From Roseburia sp. (GTDB lineage: Bacteria; Bacillota; Clostridia; Lachnospirales; Lachnospiraceae): a DNA stretch of 51,609 bases. The notes under the pieces are model-generated. The model was not told the origin of the DNA. It saw nothing but the letters and a program-made list of their open reading frames with translations, and ran no database searches. The translations under genes were made by a program, and so were the position numbers. The stretch lies in the NCBI GenBank assembly GCA_023664265.1, contig JAMPFV010000008.1, forward strand, positions 1-51,609, in the 5' to 3' direction. This document shows positions 1-8,521 of this stretch, piece after piece; within the stretch, counting starts at the first letter, position 1, and each line of letters starts with the position of its first letter.

Positions 1-24
1 TAAGAGCAAAAACATGTAAGGGCC

Positions 25-54
25 TATGTCACAAAATGGTAATTTAGTGACATA
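25..54. repeat. Inverted repeat downstream of the first gene
   Basis: An 8-bp perfect inverted repeat (TATGTCAC at 25-32, GTGACATA at 47-54) with a 14-nt loop lies just past the stop codon of the minus-strand gene ending at 73. On the minus strand it is not followed by a clear T tract, so it is at best a weak terminator or 3' stabilising hairpin. Confidence 0.4.
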
Positions 55-72
55 ATTTTAGAATAAGGTGCA

Positions 73-909
73 TTAATCCTGATCCCATACCAGGTGTAAC
101 GTCCACCAAGCCATGGACTTATAGCCAAATGTTCCTATATCTCCGGTTTTGTCCGGCGCAATACCGACAGTCGTTAGAGTGCCGTCAGATACGGGATCAT
201 TTAAATATGTGCGATATGAGCAGCCTGATGCGGTTTTCCAACCGGACGGAATGCTGATGAAGAAGCGCCCGGTATTGTGGTACCCGTCACTGTCTCCGAC
301 CCATGCCGTTCCCGATAAAGTAAGTTCAGACGGTATACTGCTGTTTAGTGACGGAACACTCTCCTTTATCGTCTCAATCGGGATGCTGATTCTTGAATCC
401 CGATCATAGTACCCTTCCGGAATCGTTATCTCCGCGGCTTCTTCCTCTTCCGACTCCGCGATTCCGTCTGCCGGCGTCGTAATGCCGCCATGGTCCGGCA
501 TTGTGCCGGTGATCATGTTCTTTTCGACAAGGGCCTTTTTCCCCTCCAGAAGGTTCCCCGCGGCCGCGTCCGTTCCGTCACACAGTCCGCTTACCGATGC
601 GGCCAGAACTTCAAAGGACGGGATATCCTCACCGATATCCACGCCGTCATATTCATTCAGCGCATCCCTTATGTCCGTTTTGCCGGCGGAAACCATGCCG
701 TCAATCACAAAGAAATCCGATGCGTCAAATATCACGTCATCCGTTTCGTCCCGTGTGTTGTTGTCAAACACGATTTTGCCGCGGCTGTTGTAGCCGCGGT
801 CTTCTCCGTCAGGCGCGGCGGCTCCGGAAATGACCGCCGCCGCGGAAAGGGCCGCCGTACATGCGACAGCCGTTATTCCGTTGATTATGGTGCTCTTTTT
901 GATCTTCAT
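73..909 (-). CDS. Secreted hypothetical protein of the mobile element
   Basis: A 278-residue protein I cannot assign to a named family. The first 30 or so residues form a Sec signal peptide: MKIKKS, then a hydrophobic stretch ending near SGAAAPDG. Around residue 44 it has the segment GKIVFDN...DETDDVIFDA, shared almost word for word with the short gene immediately upstream (969-1184), so the two are tandem paralogues. The C-terminus is rich in Trp, Tyr and Thr (GYKSMAWWTLHLVWDQD), as in small beta-rich exported domains. The ATG at 907-909 is chosen over in-frame upstream codons because GGAGA stands just before it and the signal peptide begins there. The upstream codons only read through the palindrome at 946-965. 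It probably ends the conjugation-associated operon. Confidence 0.6.
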   Translation of the reverse strand: MKIKKSTIINGITAVACTAALSAAAVISGAAAPDGEDRGYNSRGKIVFDNNTRDETDDVIFDASDFFVIDGMVSAGKTDIRDALNEYDGVDIGEDIPSFEVLAASVSGLCDGTDAAAGNLLEGKKALVEKNMITGTMPDHGGITTPADGIAESEEEEAAEITIPEGYYDRDSRISIPIETIKESVPSLNSSIPSELTLSGTAWVGDSDGYHNTGRFFISIPSGWKTASGCSYRTYLNDPVSDGTLTTVGIAPDKTGDIGTFGYKSMAWWTLHLVWDQD

Positions 910-945
910 TGCTCTTCTCCCTTCCACCGCCGCAGCGGTCATAAA

Positions 946-965
946 TTTATGCGACGTCGCATAAA
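946..965. repeat. Element-specific palindrome, copy 1 (20 bp)
   Basis: Perfect 20-bp palindrome TTTATGCGACGTCGCATAAA, 37 bp upstream of the start codon at 909 and directly after the stop of the truncated paralogue at 969. It shares its 14-bp core with copies at 2488, 4526, 9623, 11566 and 12039, and with variants at 7355 and 12913. Confidence 0.85.
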
Positions 966-968
966 ATT

Positions 969-1184
969 CTATCTGCATGTATATGCGAGGCGGTTAAAGT
1001 CCCCCGCGTCAAATATCACGTCGTCCGTTTCATCCGGCGTTCCGTTGTCAAACACGATTTTTCCCTGACTTTTAAAGCGGCCTTCCTCCGCCTTCGTTGA
1101 AGATGTCAGAAGAACCGCCAGCGTCACGGCTGTCATTGCGATTGCGGCAATGTTTACCGTGCATTTTCTTTTCCCGTCCGTCAT
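969..1184 (-). CDS. Short secreted paralogue, probably truncated
   Basis: A 71-residue protein with an ATG at 1182-1184 and a strong GGAGGAGG ribosome binding site. Residues 1-33 form a signal peptide or membrane anchor. Residues about 40-63 (GKIVFDNGTPDETDDVIFDA) match residues about 44-64 of the 278-residue protein next door. After that match the frame runs for eight unrelated residues (NRLAYTCR) and stops, four bases short of the palindrome at 946-965. This looks like a paralogue that lost its 3' part by deletion, with the palindrome close to the breakpoint. It could still be translated as a short exported peptide. The function is unknown. Confidence 0.5.
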   Translation of the reverse strand: MTDGKRKCTVNIAAIAMTAVTLAVLLTSSTKAEEGRFKSQGKIVFDNGTPDETDDVIFDAGDFNRLAYTCR

Positions 1185-1204
1185 GTGTTCCCTCCTCCGT
1201 CCGC

Positions 1205-2329
1205 TTATTTAATGTAAAGTGTCGTATTGTTGTTTTCATCCGTGGCGGATGTAATGATATAGCTCCTGTAAAGCTGCCAGTTTCCGTATGCGGAGGAATA
1301 TGCCGGCTGCCGGGAATCGGTCGTTACGCACGTACCGATATATCTGCTTGTCTCCGTCGGCGTCAGGGAAAAACCTCTTCCGGATGCGTCATCCGCATAT
1401 GCTATGTATGTGCTTTTCCCGTCGCGTCCGTCCTCTCCGTCACGTCCGTTTTTCCCGTCACGTCCGTCCTCCCCGTCTTCTCCGTTTTTGATACTGTTCT
1501 TCAGTTCGGAGGTTATTTCGGAAGCTATTTCGGATCTGATGCCGTCCATTCTGTCATTTACGTCATCCGCCACATCCGAGGCGATGTCGGATCTTATCCG
1601 GTTGATGTCATTCTCCACGTTCCGGACGATGTCGGATTCCATTTCACTCATTTTTTTGTCAAGATCACTGTTGACGGTGGTCAGGGCCCCGTTCATGTAT
1701 CTTGTAAACACGGCCTCCGCAACCTCCGTCTCCCTGCCGGCGTCATTCGTTCCCGATCCCGGCTCCGTCTCATCTTCCCTCAGCCTCGCCGTGATATGAA
1801 TGTTCATGCTTTTTTCCTCAAGCTCATCGATCTGTGCCTGAAGACTCTCCGCAAGTTTCAGGTACTCCTGCTCATAACCGGCATCCATGTCGCCCTTTTT
1901 GTATATGTTCAGTGAGAGCAGGACGGCCTGCCACACGTAAGAGCTTATCCCGTTCGACAGTGCATCCATGTCACTTTCCGAAAGTCCCGGGCCGTATTCT
2001 TCCAGTCTGTCGCGGAACATCGCCGTCAGCGCCGCACTGTGGTCATCCGTTATCGCGTCTGCACCGGACTTCAGGACGACGTTGTATGTTTCCACGGAAT
2101 AATCCGCCATCTCCGCCCTGTCGGCATCGTCAAAAGCCGCATGGCCCGAGAGATACGCCGTTACGTCGTCGGCAAGCTTCGATTCGACATACGTCCCGTA
2201 TTCCCTGTTATCCGCATCCGAACCGCCCCCGCCGTTGATAAAAAAGAACAGCGCCGCAGCGATAAGCAATGCCGCGCCCGCGAGAGCCGCATATAAATAT
2301 TTTTTCGGTATCCTGTTGATAAAGCTCAT
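1205..2329 (-). CDS. Membrane-anchored coiled-coil protein with collagen-like GXY tract
   Basis: A 374-residue surface protein. Residues about 10-31 form one N-terminal membrane anchor (KKYLYAALAGAALLIAAAL). A long charged helical region follows, with coiled-coil character around residues 150-270. Then comes a collagen-like tract of about eight Gly-X-Y triplets (GEDGRDGKNGRDGEDG type, residues about 278-303) and a 69-residue C-terminal domain rich in Ser, Thr and Tyr. Short collagen-like stalks of this kind usually trimerise and carry a head domain on the cell surface. Start: ATG at 2327-2329 behind AGGAGG. It lies in the cell-envelope block of the conjugative element, so a role in mating contact is plausible but is inference. 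Confidence 0.7.
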   Translation of the reverse strand: MSFINRIPKKYLYAALAGAALLIAAALFFFINGGGGSDADNREYGTYVESKLADDVTAYLSGHAAFDDADRAEMADYSVETYNVVLKSGADAITDDHSAALTAMFRDRLEEYGPGLSESDMDALSNGISSYVWQAVLLSLNIYKKGDMDAGYEQEYLKLAESLQAQIDELEEKSMNIHITARLREDETEPGSGTNDAGRETEVAEAVFTRYMNGALTTVNSDLDKKMSEMESDIVRNVENDINRIRSDIASDVADDVNDRMDGIRSEIASEITSELKNSIKNGEDGEDGRDGKNGRDGEDGRDGKSTYIAYADDASGRGFSLTPTETSRYIGTCVTTDSRQPAYSSAYGNWQLYRSYIITSATDENNNTTLYIK

Positions 2330-2361
2330 GTTTTACCTCCTGATCTGATCACAATTCTCTT

Positions 2362-3615
2362 TTACTCTTCCTCCCCGTCAAGCTCGGGATCATATTCGCC
2401 GTCATCCGGCTCCGCGCCGAATATGTCATCCTCTGCCGTTTCGGCCGTTTCGTCGCCGGTGCCTGCGGAACCGTCCTCTTCCGGAATATGCGACGTCGCA
2501 TGTTCCTCGTATGCCGCATCCCGTTCCGTATCCGTTTCGGGACCCCATCCGCCTGCTGCGGCCTCTTTGGCTGCCGCCGCTTCAAACTCCGCCTCGTCAC
2601 TGTTCATCAGATTTCTCAAAAACTCCTCTTTTTCCCCGTAGGCGAAATCAAACTCATCATCCGCGTCCGTGTCCGTCTCGGCTTCAAACTGCCCGATATC
2701 GGCGGCGTCCATCGCGTCCATTTCCTGTTCCTTCTTTTTCCTGTAGATCGTCTGATAATAATAAACTCCTCCGCCGGCTGCAATGACAATGCACACGATG
2801 ACCGCATTTCTGTTTACGCCTCCTCCGGAGCTCTTGGAGGCGGAAGAGGCAGCGGCACCGGCGCCGTCATCTCCCTGATCTCCCGACAGGGCTTTCAGAA
2901 GGCTGTCCCCCTCCTCTTTCCCGGATGATTTTCCGGATGCGCCGCCCTCATCCGCGGCAAGCGCGTTCAGATCCCCGGTGCTCACCTGGCTTAACAGATA
3001 GACGTTATCGGCGCCTGCGCCCTGATCGATGAGCAGATAGAAGACATCACCGTCCGTTGTCGTCACCGAGTAAAAAACCTGCCGGCTGCCGTCGGTTCCG
3101 TCCGGAAACGTTTTGCTGTATACGGTTCCTCCTCCCGGTTCCGCCGGAGTATCCGGATTTTTCTCATATGCCTCAGCGTTATCCTGAGTTTTCCCGAGCT
3201 CCAGGTCAATGTTTATCGTCCGCCCTCCGTCGTCCGCTTCTCCGCGACTGCCGTCGTAAGGGTCATAACCGCCGCCGTAATCCGGGGCGTCATCCTTCTC
3301 CGGGGAGCTCTCCGCCGCGGAGACCTCCCCGGGCGGTTCGTATGTCTGCGAAGTGACGTTCCCCGCCGCATCCTTCACGTAGATCGTGTGCGATGTTCCC
3401 GCGGGTATCGTAAACGTGTTTTGCGTGCTGAAATTGTCGGGACTGTCAATGGCATATGTGATCCCCTCATTGTCGTCGGACGCTTCCACGGATATCGTTA
3501 TGTACTCTTTCTCATCTTCCCCGGAAGCGTGCACCGCCGTCACGGGGACGGATAACAGCGCGGCCGCCGTCAGCCCCGATACCAGTGCTTTCCTAATTTT
3601 CCTCATTTTTCTCAT
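2362..3615 (-). CDS. DUF4366 (CD1107-type) mobile-element membrane protein
   Basis: A 417-residue protein matching the DUF4366/CD1107 family of Tn916- and CTn-type elements. It has a signal peptide (residues 1-30, MRKMRKIRKALVSG start), an Ig-like 'IYVKDAAGNVT' segment, and the family core near the middle (TTDGDVFYLLID...VYLLSQVSTGDL). One transmembrane helix follows (AVIVCIVIAAGGGVYYY), then a very acidic cytoplasmic tail of about 110 residues. The start at 3613-3615 sits behind AAGGGG and overlaps the end of the upstream gene by 23 bp. An alternative start is 3606. The element palindrome is inside the coding sequence at 2488-2501 and encodes HATSH in the acidic tail. The family function is unknown, but it always travels with the VirB4/CD1108 module. 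Confidence 0.85.
   Translation of the reverse strand: MRKMRKIRKALVSGLTAAALLSVPVTAVHASGEDEKEYITISVEASDDNEGITYAIDSPDNFSTQNTFTIPAGTSHTIYVKDAAGNVTSQTYEPPGEVSAAESSPEKDDAPDYGGGYDPYDGSRGEADDGGRTINIDLELGKTQDNAEAYEKNPDTPAEPGGGTVYSKTFPDGTDGSRQVFYSVTTTDGDVFYLLIDQGAGADNVYLLSQVSTGDLNALAADEGGASGKSSGKEEGDSLLKALSGDQGDDGAGAAASSASKSSGGGVNRNAVIVCIVIAAGGGVYYYQTIYRKKKEQEMDAMDAADIGQFEAETDTDADDEFDFAYGEKEEFLRNLMNSDEAEFEAAAAKEAAAGGWGPETDTERDAAYEEHATSHIPEEDGSAGTGDETAETAEDDIFGAEPDDGEYDPELDGEEE
2488..2501. repeat. Palindrome copy inside the DUF4366 gene
   Basis: The 14-bp core ATGCGACGTCGCAT lies within the coding sequence of the DUF4366 gene, where it reads as His-Ala-Thr-Ser-His in a low-complexity acidic tail. The flanking TTT/AAA of the intergenic copies is missing. 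Confidence 0.85.
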
Positions 3616-4792
3616 TTTCCCCTTCTTTCTCAATAACCGCGATCTTCTCAATGACCGGCTTTTGGCTGTCGATGTTTCCGACCGTGATCGTATCCGAGGC
3701 GACGTTCCCCGCCTCATCCCGCACCTGTATCTCCCATGTGCCGTTGCAAAAGACTTCGTACTCGTTCCGGTCCGTCCATCCGCTGTCCTCCCCGCCGTTT
3801 ATGAAGCGGTACTCCACGGTCGTGTAATCCTCGGCGCTGACCAGAATCCTGTTCGATTCACGCCATTCCGTGTCCGCATTTTGGAGACTTACGGATATCA
3901 CGGGCGCGGTGTCCTTTCCCGATACGGTCAGCTTTGTCTCAAATTCCCGGTCTCCCGCACGGTAACGCAGATAAAACTCTCTGTCGCCGGGACTGACGTA
4001 AACGTATTCGTATTCCGTGTTGACCGTCGTTACGGTCTCCACGGTGTGTCCGTTCTCATCAACGGAGTATTCCCTGTCCTCCCGCCTTTCGATAAAAGTC
4101 ACTCCGCAGAGTCCGGTTACGGTCTCCCGCGTGCCGTCCGCATGGGATATGATCAGCGGGACGTCCTTTGCGGAAATGCGGGTTCCGGCATCCGCGGTAT
4201 AATCTTCCGCTTCAATGGCCGCAATCTCCGGGATGATGTGTATGACTGCCTCGTCCGTCAGCGTTTCCCCTTCCGTCGTGAGAACGGTGCAGCGGACGCT
4301 CAGATCCTCCGCTCCGGTCCGGACCGACAATACGGACAGGTCTCTTCCCAATTCGTCAGTGTGTACGTCCACGCTGTCCGCGGGGATCTGCCATGTGTCC
4401 GTCAGATCATTGCGGACTTCCCACACATAGGACTCTCCCTCCGGATAATGGCACCGGAGCCGTACCAGACTGTACGCCTGCGCATATGCGTCGCTTACGG
4501 GTTCCGCCGGCGGCACGTCGTTTTTATGCGACGTCGCATGATTTTCCTCCTCATCCGCTTCCGGCTGTTCCGCCCGTGTCTGAGTCTCCGCATACGTTAT
4601 GCCCGGCACGTCTTCCGTGTCAAAAAGCCCCGTTCCGGCCACGCTTTGGGCCGCCGCTGCGCTTCCGTCTTCACCGTCACTCTGTCCCGCCGCATTTTGC
4701 ACAAGACACATCCCGATTGCCCACAGCGCAAGCAGGAGCGCCGCCGCCACGGCGGCAGGCAGTCTGCATTTTCTGATGTCTGAACGCTTCAA
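3593..4792 (-). CDS. Exported surface protein with Ig-like segments
   Basis: A 399-residue protein, probably starting at a TTG (4790-4792) that overlaps the stop of the DUF4315 gene as TTGA, which suggests translational coupling. Residues 9-29 form a signal anchor. The body is a string of beta-rich segments with Ig-like character, including 'WEIQVRDEAGNVASDTITV' near the C-terminus, which resembles the Ig-like part of the DUF4366 protein downstream. Residues about 27-40 (MCLVQNAAGQSDGED) copy a stretch of the preceding DUF4315 protein. The palindrome at 4526-4539 is read in frame as HATSH. I do not recognise a named family. The position between DUF4315 and DUF4366 suggests an envelope component of the transfer apparatus. 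Confidence 0.65.
   Translation of the reverse strand: MKRSDIRKCRLPAAVAAALLLALWAIGMCLVQNAAGQSDGEDGSAAAAQSVAGTGLFDTEDVPGITYAETQTRAEQPEADEEENHATSHKNDVPPAEPVSDAYAQAYSLVRLRCHYPEGESYVWEVRNDLTDTWQIPADSVDVHTDELGRDLSVLSVRTGAEDLSVRCTVLTTEGETLTDEAVIHIIPEIAAIEAEDYTADAGTRISAKDVPLIISHADGTRETVTGLCGVTFIERREDREYSVDENGHTVETVTTVNTEYEYVYVSPGDREFYLRYRAGDREFETKLTVSGKDTAPVISVSLQNADTEWRESNRILVSAEDYTTVEYRFINGGEDSGWTDRNEYEVFCNGTWEIQVRDEAGNVASDTITVGNIDSQKPVIEKIAVIEKEGENEKNEEN
4526..4539. repeat. Palindrome copy inside the surface-protein gene
   Basis: The 14-bp core ATGCGACGTCGCAT lies inside the coding sequence and is read as HATSH, the same frame as the copy at 2488. It falls in a Glu/Asn-rich linker between the signal anchor and the first beta-rich segment. 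Confidence 0.85.
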
Positions 4793-5157
4793 CTTACTTT
4801 CTCATCTCCTTCCCCGAAAACGGGAACCTCATCCGGAATCTCCGCTTCCGTCTCCCGTCCGTCCTCCGTCGGAACCTGCATTTCCCGTTCATCCTCACCG
4901 TCATTTTGTCCCGCCGCGTTTTGCGCAAGACACATCTCAACGGCAGTCATTAACCGTGTCTTGTTATCCAGAAGCCTTAACAGCTCACTGAATTGATCGG
5001 GAGTCAGATTCAGCCTGTTTATGCGGTCATTGCATTCCTCTCCCTTCATGTACTTTATCTGATCCGCCAGAGACTTCGCTTTTTTCCTGTGTTTCTCGGC
5101 AAGCGCCATCTCTTTGTCGTATTGCTCCGTAAGCTTTGCGATCCTGTCAACACTCAT
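4789..5157 (-). CDS. DUF4315 family mobile-element protein
   Basis: A 122-residue cytoplasmic protein. Residues 1-75 are a charged coiled coil followed by a helix (NLTPDQFSELLRLL), which is the usual DUF4315 layout. The family is a fixed partner of CD1108-type peptidases and DUF4366 proteins in CTn elements, and its role is unknown. ATG at 5155-5157 with GAGGTGAG upstream. The tail after residue about 75 (EMCLAQNAAGQNDGED) is closely similar at DNA level (4902-4942) to a stretch in the next gene (4674-4714), suggesting a small local duplication. Confidence 0.8.
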   Translation of the reverse strand: MSVDRIAKLTEQYDKEMALAEKHRKKAKSLADQIKYMKGEECNDRINRLNLTPDQFSELLRLLDNKTRLMTAVEMCLAQNAAGQNDGEDEREMQVPTEDGRETEAEIPDEVPVFGEGDEKVS

Positions 5158-5171
5158 TCTTAATTCTCACC

Positions 5172-7337
5172 TCACTCCTGATACTCCTGTTCGTATATGT
5201 GTCCGCTCTGCGGAATGATGAACATGGGATTTATTCTCCTGCCGTCGGAATCATGTACCTGTATGTGCAGATGCGGCCCGGTCGAATTTCCGGTATTGCC
5301 CGAGAGGCCGACGGGCTGCCCTCTCATTACATACTGCCCCGCGGTCACGCTGATCCTGTCCATGTGCATAAACGTCACCTCCCATCCCGTGTCCGTCCTC
5401 ACGGTCACCATGTTTCCCGCGGAACTGCTGTAACGCGCCGTTATTACCTGACCGCTCACGGCGGAATACAGCCGTGTTCCCGTCGGAACGGCAATGTCCA
5501 CCCCGTCATGGAAGGTCTTTTTCCCGGTTATCGGATGTATCCGCTCCCCGAAATTCGAGGATACCTTACCGCTCCAGTCCCCGTCCATGACCGGCCCGTA
5601 TACCTGCCGGCCGCCGCCCGAATATTTGTATGCCTCGTAATGCTCAAGGGCGTCTTCGTCCAGTCTTGCCTCGACAACGTCCTCAAGCTCCGTTTTATCG
5701 ATCGTTATGTAACACACGATAACGGTATCCGTATACGGATTGCCTCCGGCGTCATAAAATGTCCTCTCCTCCTCCCTGAATTCAATGCTCTGTCTGTACA
5801 TCAGCCCGCACAGCTCATCCAGATCCGCCCGGACCGCCTGCAGGTCAAACGTGATGAATTTCGCGGACAGGTACGCCATTAAGGTAATGTCGTCAAATCC
5901 GAATTCCGGAAGGCTGTATGCAAATTCATGCACATGCCGCCCCGTCTGATCAAAGCAGCTCTCATCAAGCCGCTCTTCAAGTTCCGCTCTGTCCGTTGTC
6001 ACTCCTTTCTTTACCTCCGTCTCCAGATTCCGCAGATATTCCGTAACGTCCGTCAGTTCCGCATATTCGTTTTTTGTCACGGTGGTGTCGGCAAACAGCA
6101 TCAGGAAGCACATGATGAACAGCAGCAGGAACATTGTGAGCATGAAAAACGTGCCGATGACGGAAATGACCGACGACACGACCGTCAGGCTTCTTTTTCT
6201 CGCGATCCGCTTTTCCTTTCGGGCGCTTTTTTTCAGCTGATGCTGATGGCGGTTTCTGCCGAACGTGATCTCCCGGGTTACCCTGCTTTTTTCCCTTTGG
6301 AGCTTCCGGCGCTGCCGGTTCCTCTGCTGTATCCTTCGGTTCTCCGCCATCCGCGCGGCTTTCCCGCCGTCCGCGTTTCCGGAGGACATTTTGTCCCATT
6401 CCGACATCTTTCTGTTGACCGCGAGGGCTCTGCCCTGCCGGTGCTTCAGGCGGGTTTCTTCCTTCGCGATCAGGCCGTCGTTTCTGTCCCTGAATTTGAG
6501 CCGTTTATATACCGTTCTCCTGTCCCGGAGGTTCCGCACGTCCCGCTTTATTCTGCGTTTTGTCAGAACCGAGGCCCTGTGAAGGGTTCTTTTTGCCGCC
6601 GCGGAATCCTCATCCTCCCGGATGTTCTCATCGCTGAACAGCAGCCGCCCCGTCCGTCGGGCCTTTGCCGCGTTCCTCTCCCGGCGTTCGGATGCCCGCA
6701 CCTCTTTTTTCCGTTTTTTTTCGTACTCGCGCCCGTTCAGCCTTTTTCTGTAAATGCCCTGTTTCAGTGAAAACTTCGTTTTCGCGGGCTGCTTCTTCTC
6801 GAGCTTCTCCCGTTTTCCGTCATTCTTTTCCCTGTCGTTCCCGAGCAGAGCGCGGTTTTCCCCCGTGATGTCGAGCATGTCCTCCGCCCACTTTGAGAGC
6901 TCCGGCTCCGAATCCGGCCTCTCATGCGCCGGCGGCGGGGGAACCGGGCCGTTCTCTGCTCCTCCGTGCGGGCCCCCGGCATGTCCGGCATGTCCGGCAT
7001 GTCTGAACGCATCCCGTCCCGGGATATGATCGACAATCATTTCATAAGTGTAATAATTAAATGCCTGCTCCGTGTAATTCTGCCGCTGTTCTTCAAAGGA
7101 CTGTGACCGGTTCCGGTATACGTTTCTCTGTTCCTCACTGTTGTATTCCTGTTCCTGCTGCGACTGTCCGCGCTGTCCGAGATCCGTGTCCGCTTCGTTT
7201 TTCCCGAGGATAACGTCGGCATTCACGCGGGGAACGGCCTGCGGGGCCGTGTCTCCCGCTTCCCGCGGGTCTCCGTTCCGTAATTTCGGGGAAGCTTCCC
7301 CTGAGGCCGACAGCCTCGCGCCGTCCGTCAGCGGCAT
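5172..7337 (-). CDS. CD1108-type membrane protein with C-terminal M23 peptidase domain
   Basis: A 721-residue protein. Residues about 1-370 are a highly charged cytoplasmic region rich in Arg, Lys and Glu. A hydrophobic segment (MLTMFLLLFIMCFLMLF) then crosses the membrane, an extracytoplasmic helical region follows, and an M23/LytM domain covers roughly the last 130 residues. The zinc site is visible as HDGVD and HLHIQ, with HMD in between. Proteins of this layout are the cell-wall hydrolases of CTn-type conjugation machines and open peptidoglycan for the transfer channel. The ATG at 7335-7337 is preferred because AGGAGG lies seven bases upstream. The ATG at 7341-7343 would touch the Shine-Dalgarno. 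It follows the VirB4 remnant as in intact elements. Confidence 0.85.
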   Translation of the reverse strand: MPLTDGARLSASGEASPKLRNGDPREAGDTAPQAVPRVNADVILGKNEADTDLGQRGQSQQEQEYNSEEQRNVYRNRSQSFEEQRQNYTEQAFNYYTYEMIVDHIPGRDAFRHAGHAGHAGGPHGGAENGPVPPPPAHERPDSEPELSKWAEDMLDITGENRALLGNDREKNDGKREKLEKKQPAKTKFSLKQGIYRKRLNGREYEKKRKKEVRASERRERNAAKARRTGRLLFSDENIREDEDSAAAKRTLHRASVLTKRRIKRDVRNLRDRRTVYKRLKFRDRNDGLIAKEETRLKHRQGRALAVNRKMSEWDKMSSGNADGGKAARMAENRRIQQRNRQRRKLQREKSRVTREITFGRNRHQHQLKKSARKEKRIARKRSLTVVSSVISVIGTFFMLTMFLLLFIMCFLMLFADTTVTKNEYAELTDVTEYLRNLETEVKKGVTTDRAELEERLDESCFDQTGRHVHEFAYSLPEFGFDDITLMAYLSAKFITFDLQAVRADLDELCGLMYRQSIEFREEERTFYDAGGNPYTDTVIVCYITIDKTELEDVVEARLDEDALEHYEAYKYSGGGRQVYGPVMDGDWSGKVSSNFGERIHPITGKKTFHDGVDIAVPTGTRLYSAVSGQVITARYSSSAGNMVTVRTDTGWEVTFMHMDRISVTAGQYVMRGQPVGLSGNTGNSTGPHLHIQVHDSDGRRINPMFIIPQSGHIYEQEYQE

Positions 7338-7354
7338 AAACATCCCTCCTTTTT

Positions 7355-7368
7355 ATGCGGCGCCGCAT
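7355..7368. repeat. Palindrome variant with GGCGCC centre
   Basis: ATGCGGCGCCGCAT is a perfect 14-bp palindrome that differs from the common core by two symmetric changes (GAC|GTC to GGC|GCC). It lies 18 bp upstream of the start codon at 7337. The paired changes keep the symmetry. Confidence 0.75.
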
Positions 7369-7375
7369 CCCGTTG

Positions 7376-8521
7376 TTACGCACCGGCGCTTTTTCCCCCG
7401 GCCGCGGTTTTCTTCGGCTGCGTGGTTTTCACCGTCCGGATGGTTTCCGACGGCTTTGTCGTCATGACGCTGTAACAGATCGTGTTTTTGGGAAAATCGT
7501 CCTCAAACGGGACTTTTGTGCCCTCTACCCACAAAAGTCCCTTTCCCGCTTCCCCGGATTTGATGTAATCCTCTTCGTCTCCCGAGAGTGCGAGATGCTC
7601 CGCGAGCAGTCTCGCGTCATCTCCCGACTGGTTCAGCATTACGATAAAATTGGTCGTGTCGAGAATGTTCTCGATTTCGGGTGAGCGCAGCAGATCTTTC
7701 ACGTTTTGCGTGATGCCGGTGGGAATGCCGCCCCATTTCCTGAAGCGCTTCCAGATCTCCACGGAATAGGCGGCCGTCATCGGATTTTTCAGCAGCAGAT
7801 GGAATTCGTCAATGTCCACCCATGTGTATCTCCCCTTTTCGCGGTTTGACGCCACCCTGTCCCAGATGCATTCCTGTATGATGAGCATCGTCAGATCGCG
7901 CTGGTTGTTGTCCATCTCTTTCAGGTCAAAGCACACGAACCGCGAATTGATGTCAACATTGGAGCGGTGGTTAAAATACGACAGTGAACCCGTCGTGTAT
8001 CGGGAAAGCGCTATCGACAGTCTGCACCCGATCTCCCCCATCTCCCCCTCAAGGCTGCGCAGTTCGGTATACAGGTCTTCAAGGACGGGCATGTTCCCGG
8101 GAACGGGATTTTTCATGTATCGGTTGTATATGTTCTTACAGGCGAAATCTATCGTGGCGATCTCGTGCTTACCGAGATTGGAGTTGTTTCCCAGAATCAG
8201 CTCACACAGGGACACGACGAAGTTTACCTTGGCCGCTATCGGATCATACTCCTTATCGTTTTCGTTCTTTACGCTCAGGTTTATGTCCAGCGGATTTATG
8301 TAAATCCGTGAATTGAGCGCTATTTTTATCACCTGCCCTCCGAGCATCTTCACGAGCAGTCTGTACTCTCCCTCGGGGTCAATGATGAGGCGGTCGTCCG
8401 ATGTCTTCAGGAACGTGTCCAGTATCTCGCGCTTTACGAAAAAGGTCTTGCCGAAGCCCGGCATGCCGAAAACAAGTCCGTTCGGATTCACCAGATCCTT
8501 GCGGTTTCTTAAAGCCGTCAA
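7376..8521 (-). pseudogene. VirB4/TraE-type conjugation ATPase, 5'-truncated
   Basis: About 381 codons encode the C-terminal ATPase half of a VirB4-like protein, the motor of type IV secretion in conjugative elements. It has Walker A (GMPGFGKTF), Walker B (WVDIDEFHLLL), the downstream TGITQNV motif and the usual C-terminus. Homologues are around 800 residues, so the whole N-terminal half is missing. At about 8510-8525 the homology stops, and the DNA upstream belongs to an unrelated gene in another reading frame (8379-9494). No start codon or Shine-Dalgarno stands in front of the ATPase part. I infer a deletion that joined the two genes out of frame, so the element should no longer transfer by itself. 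Confidence 0.8.
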
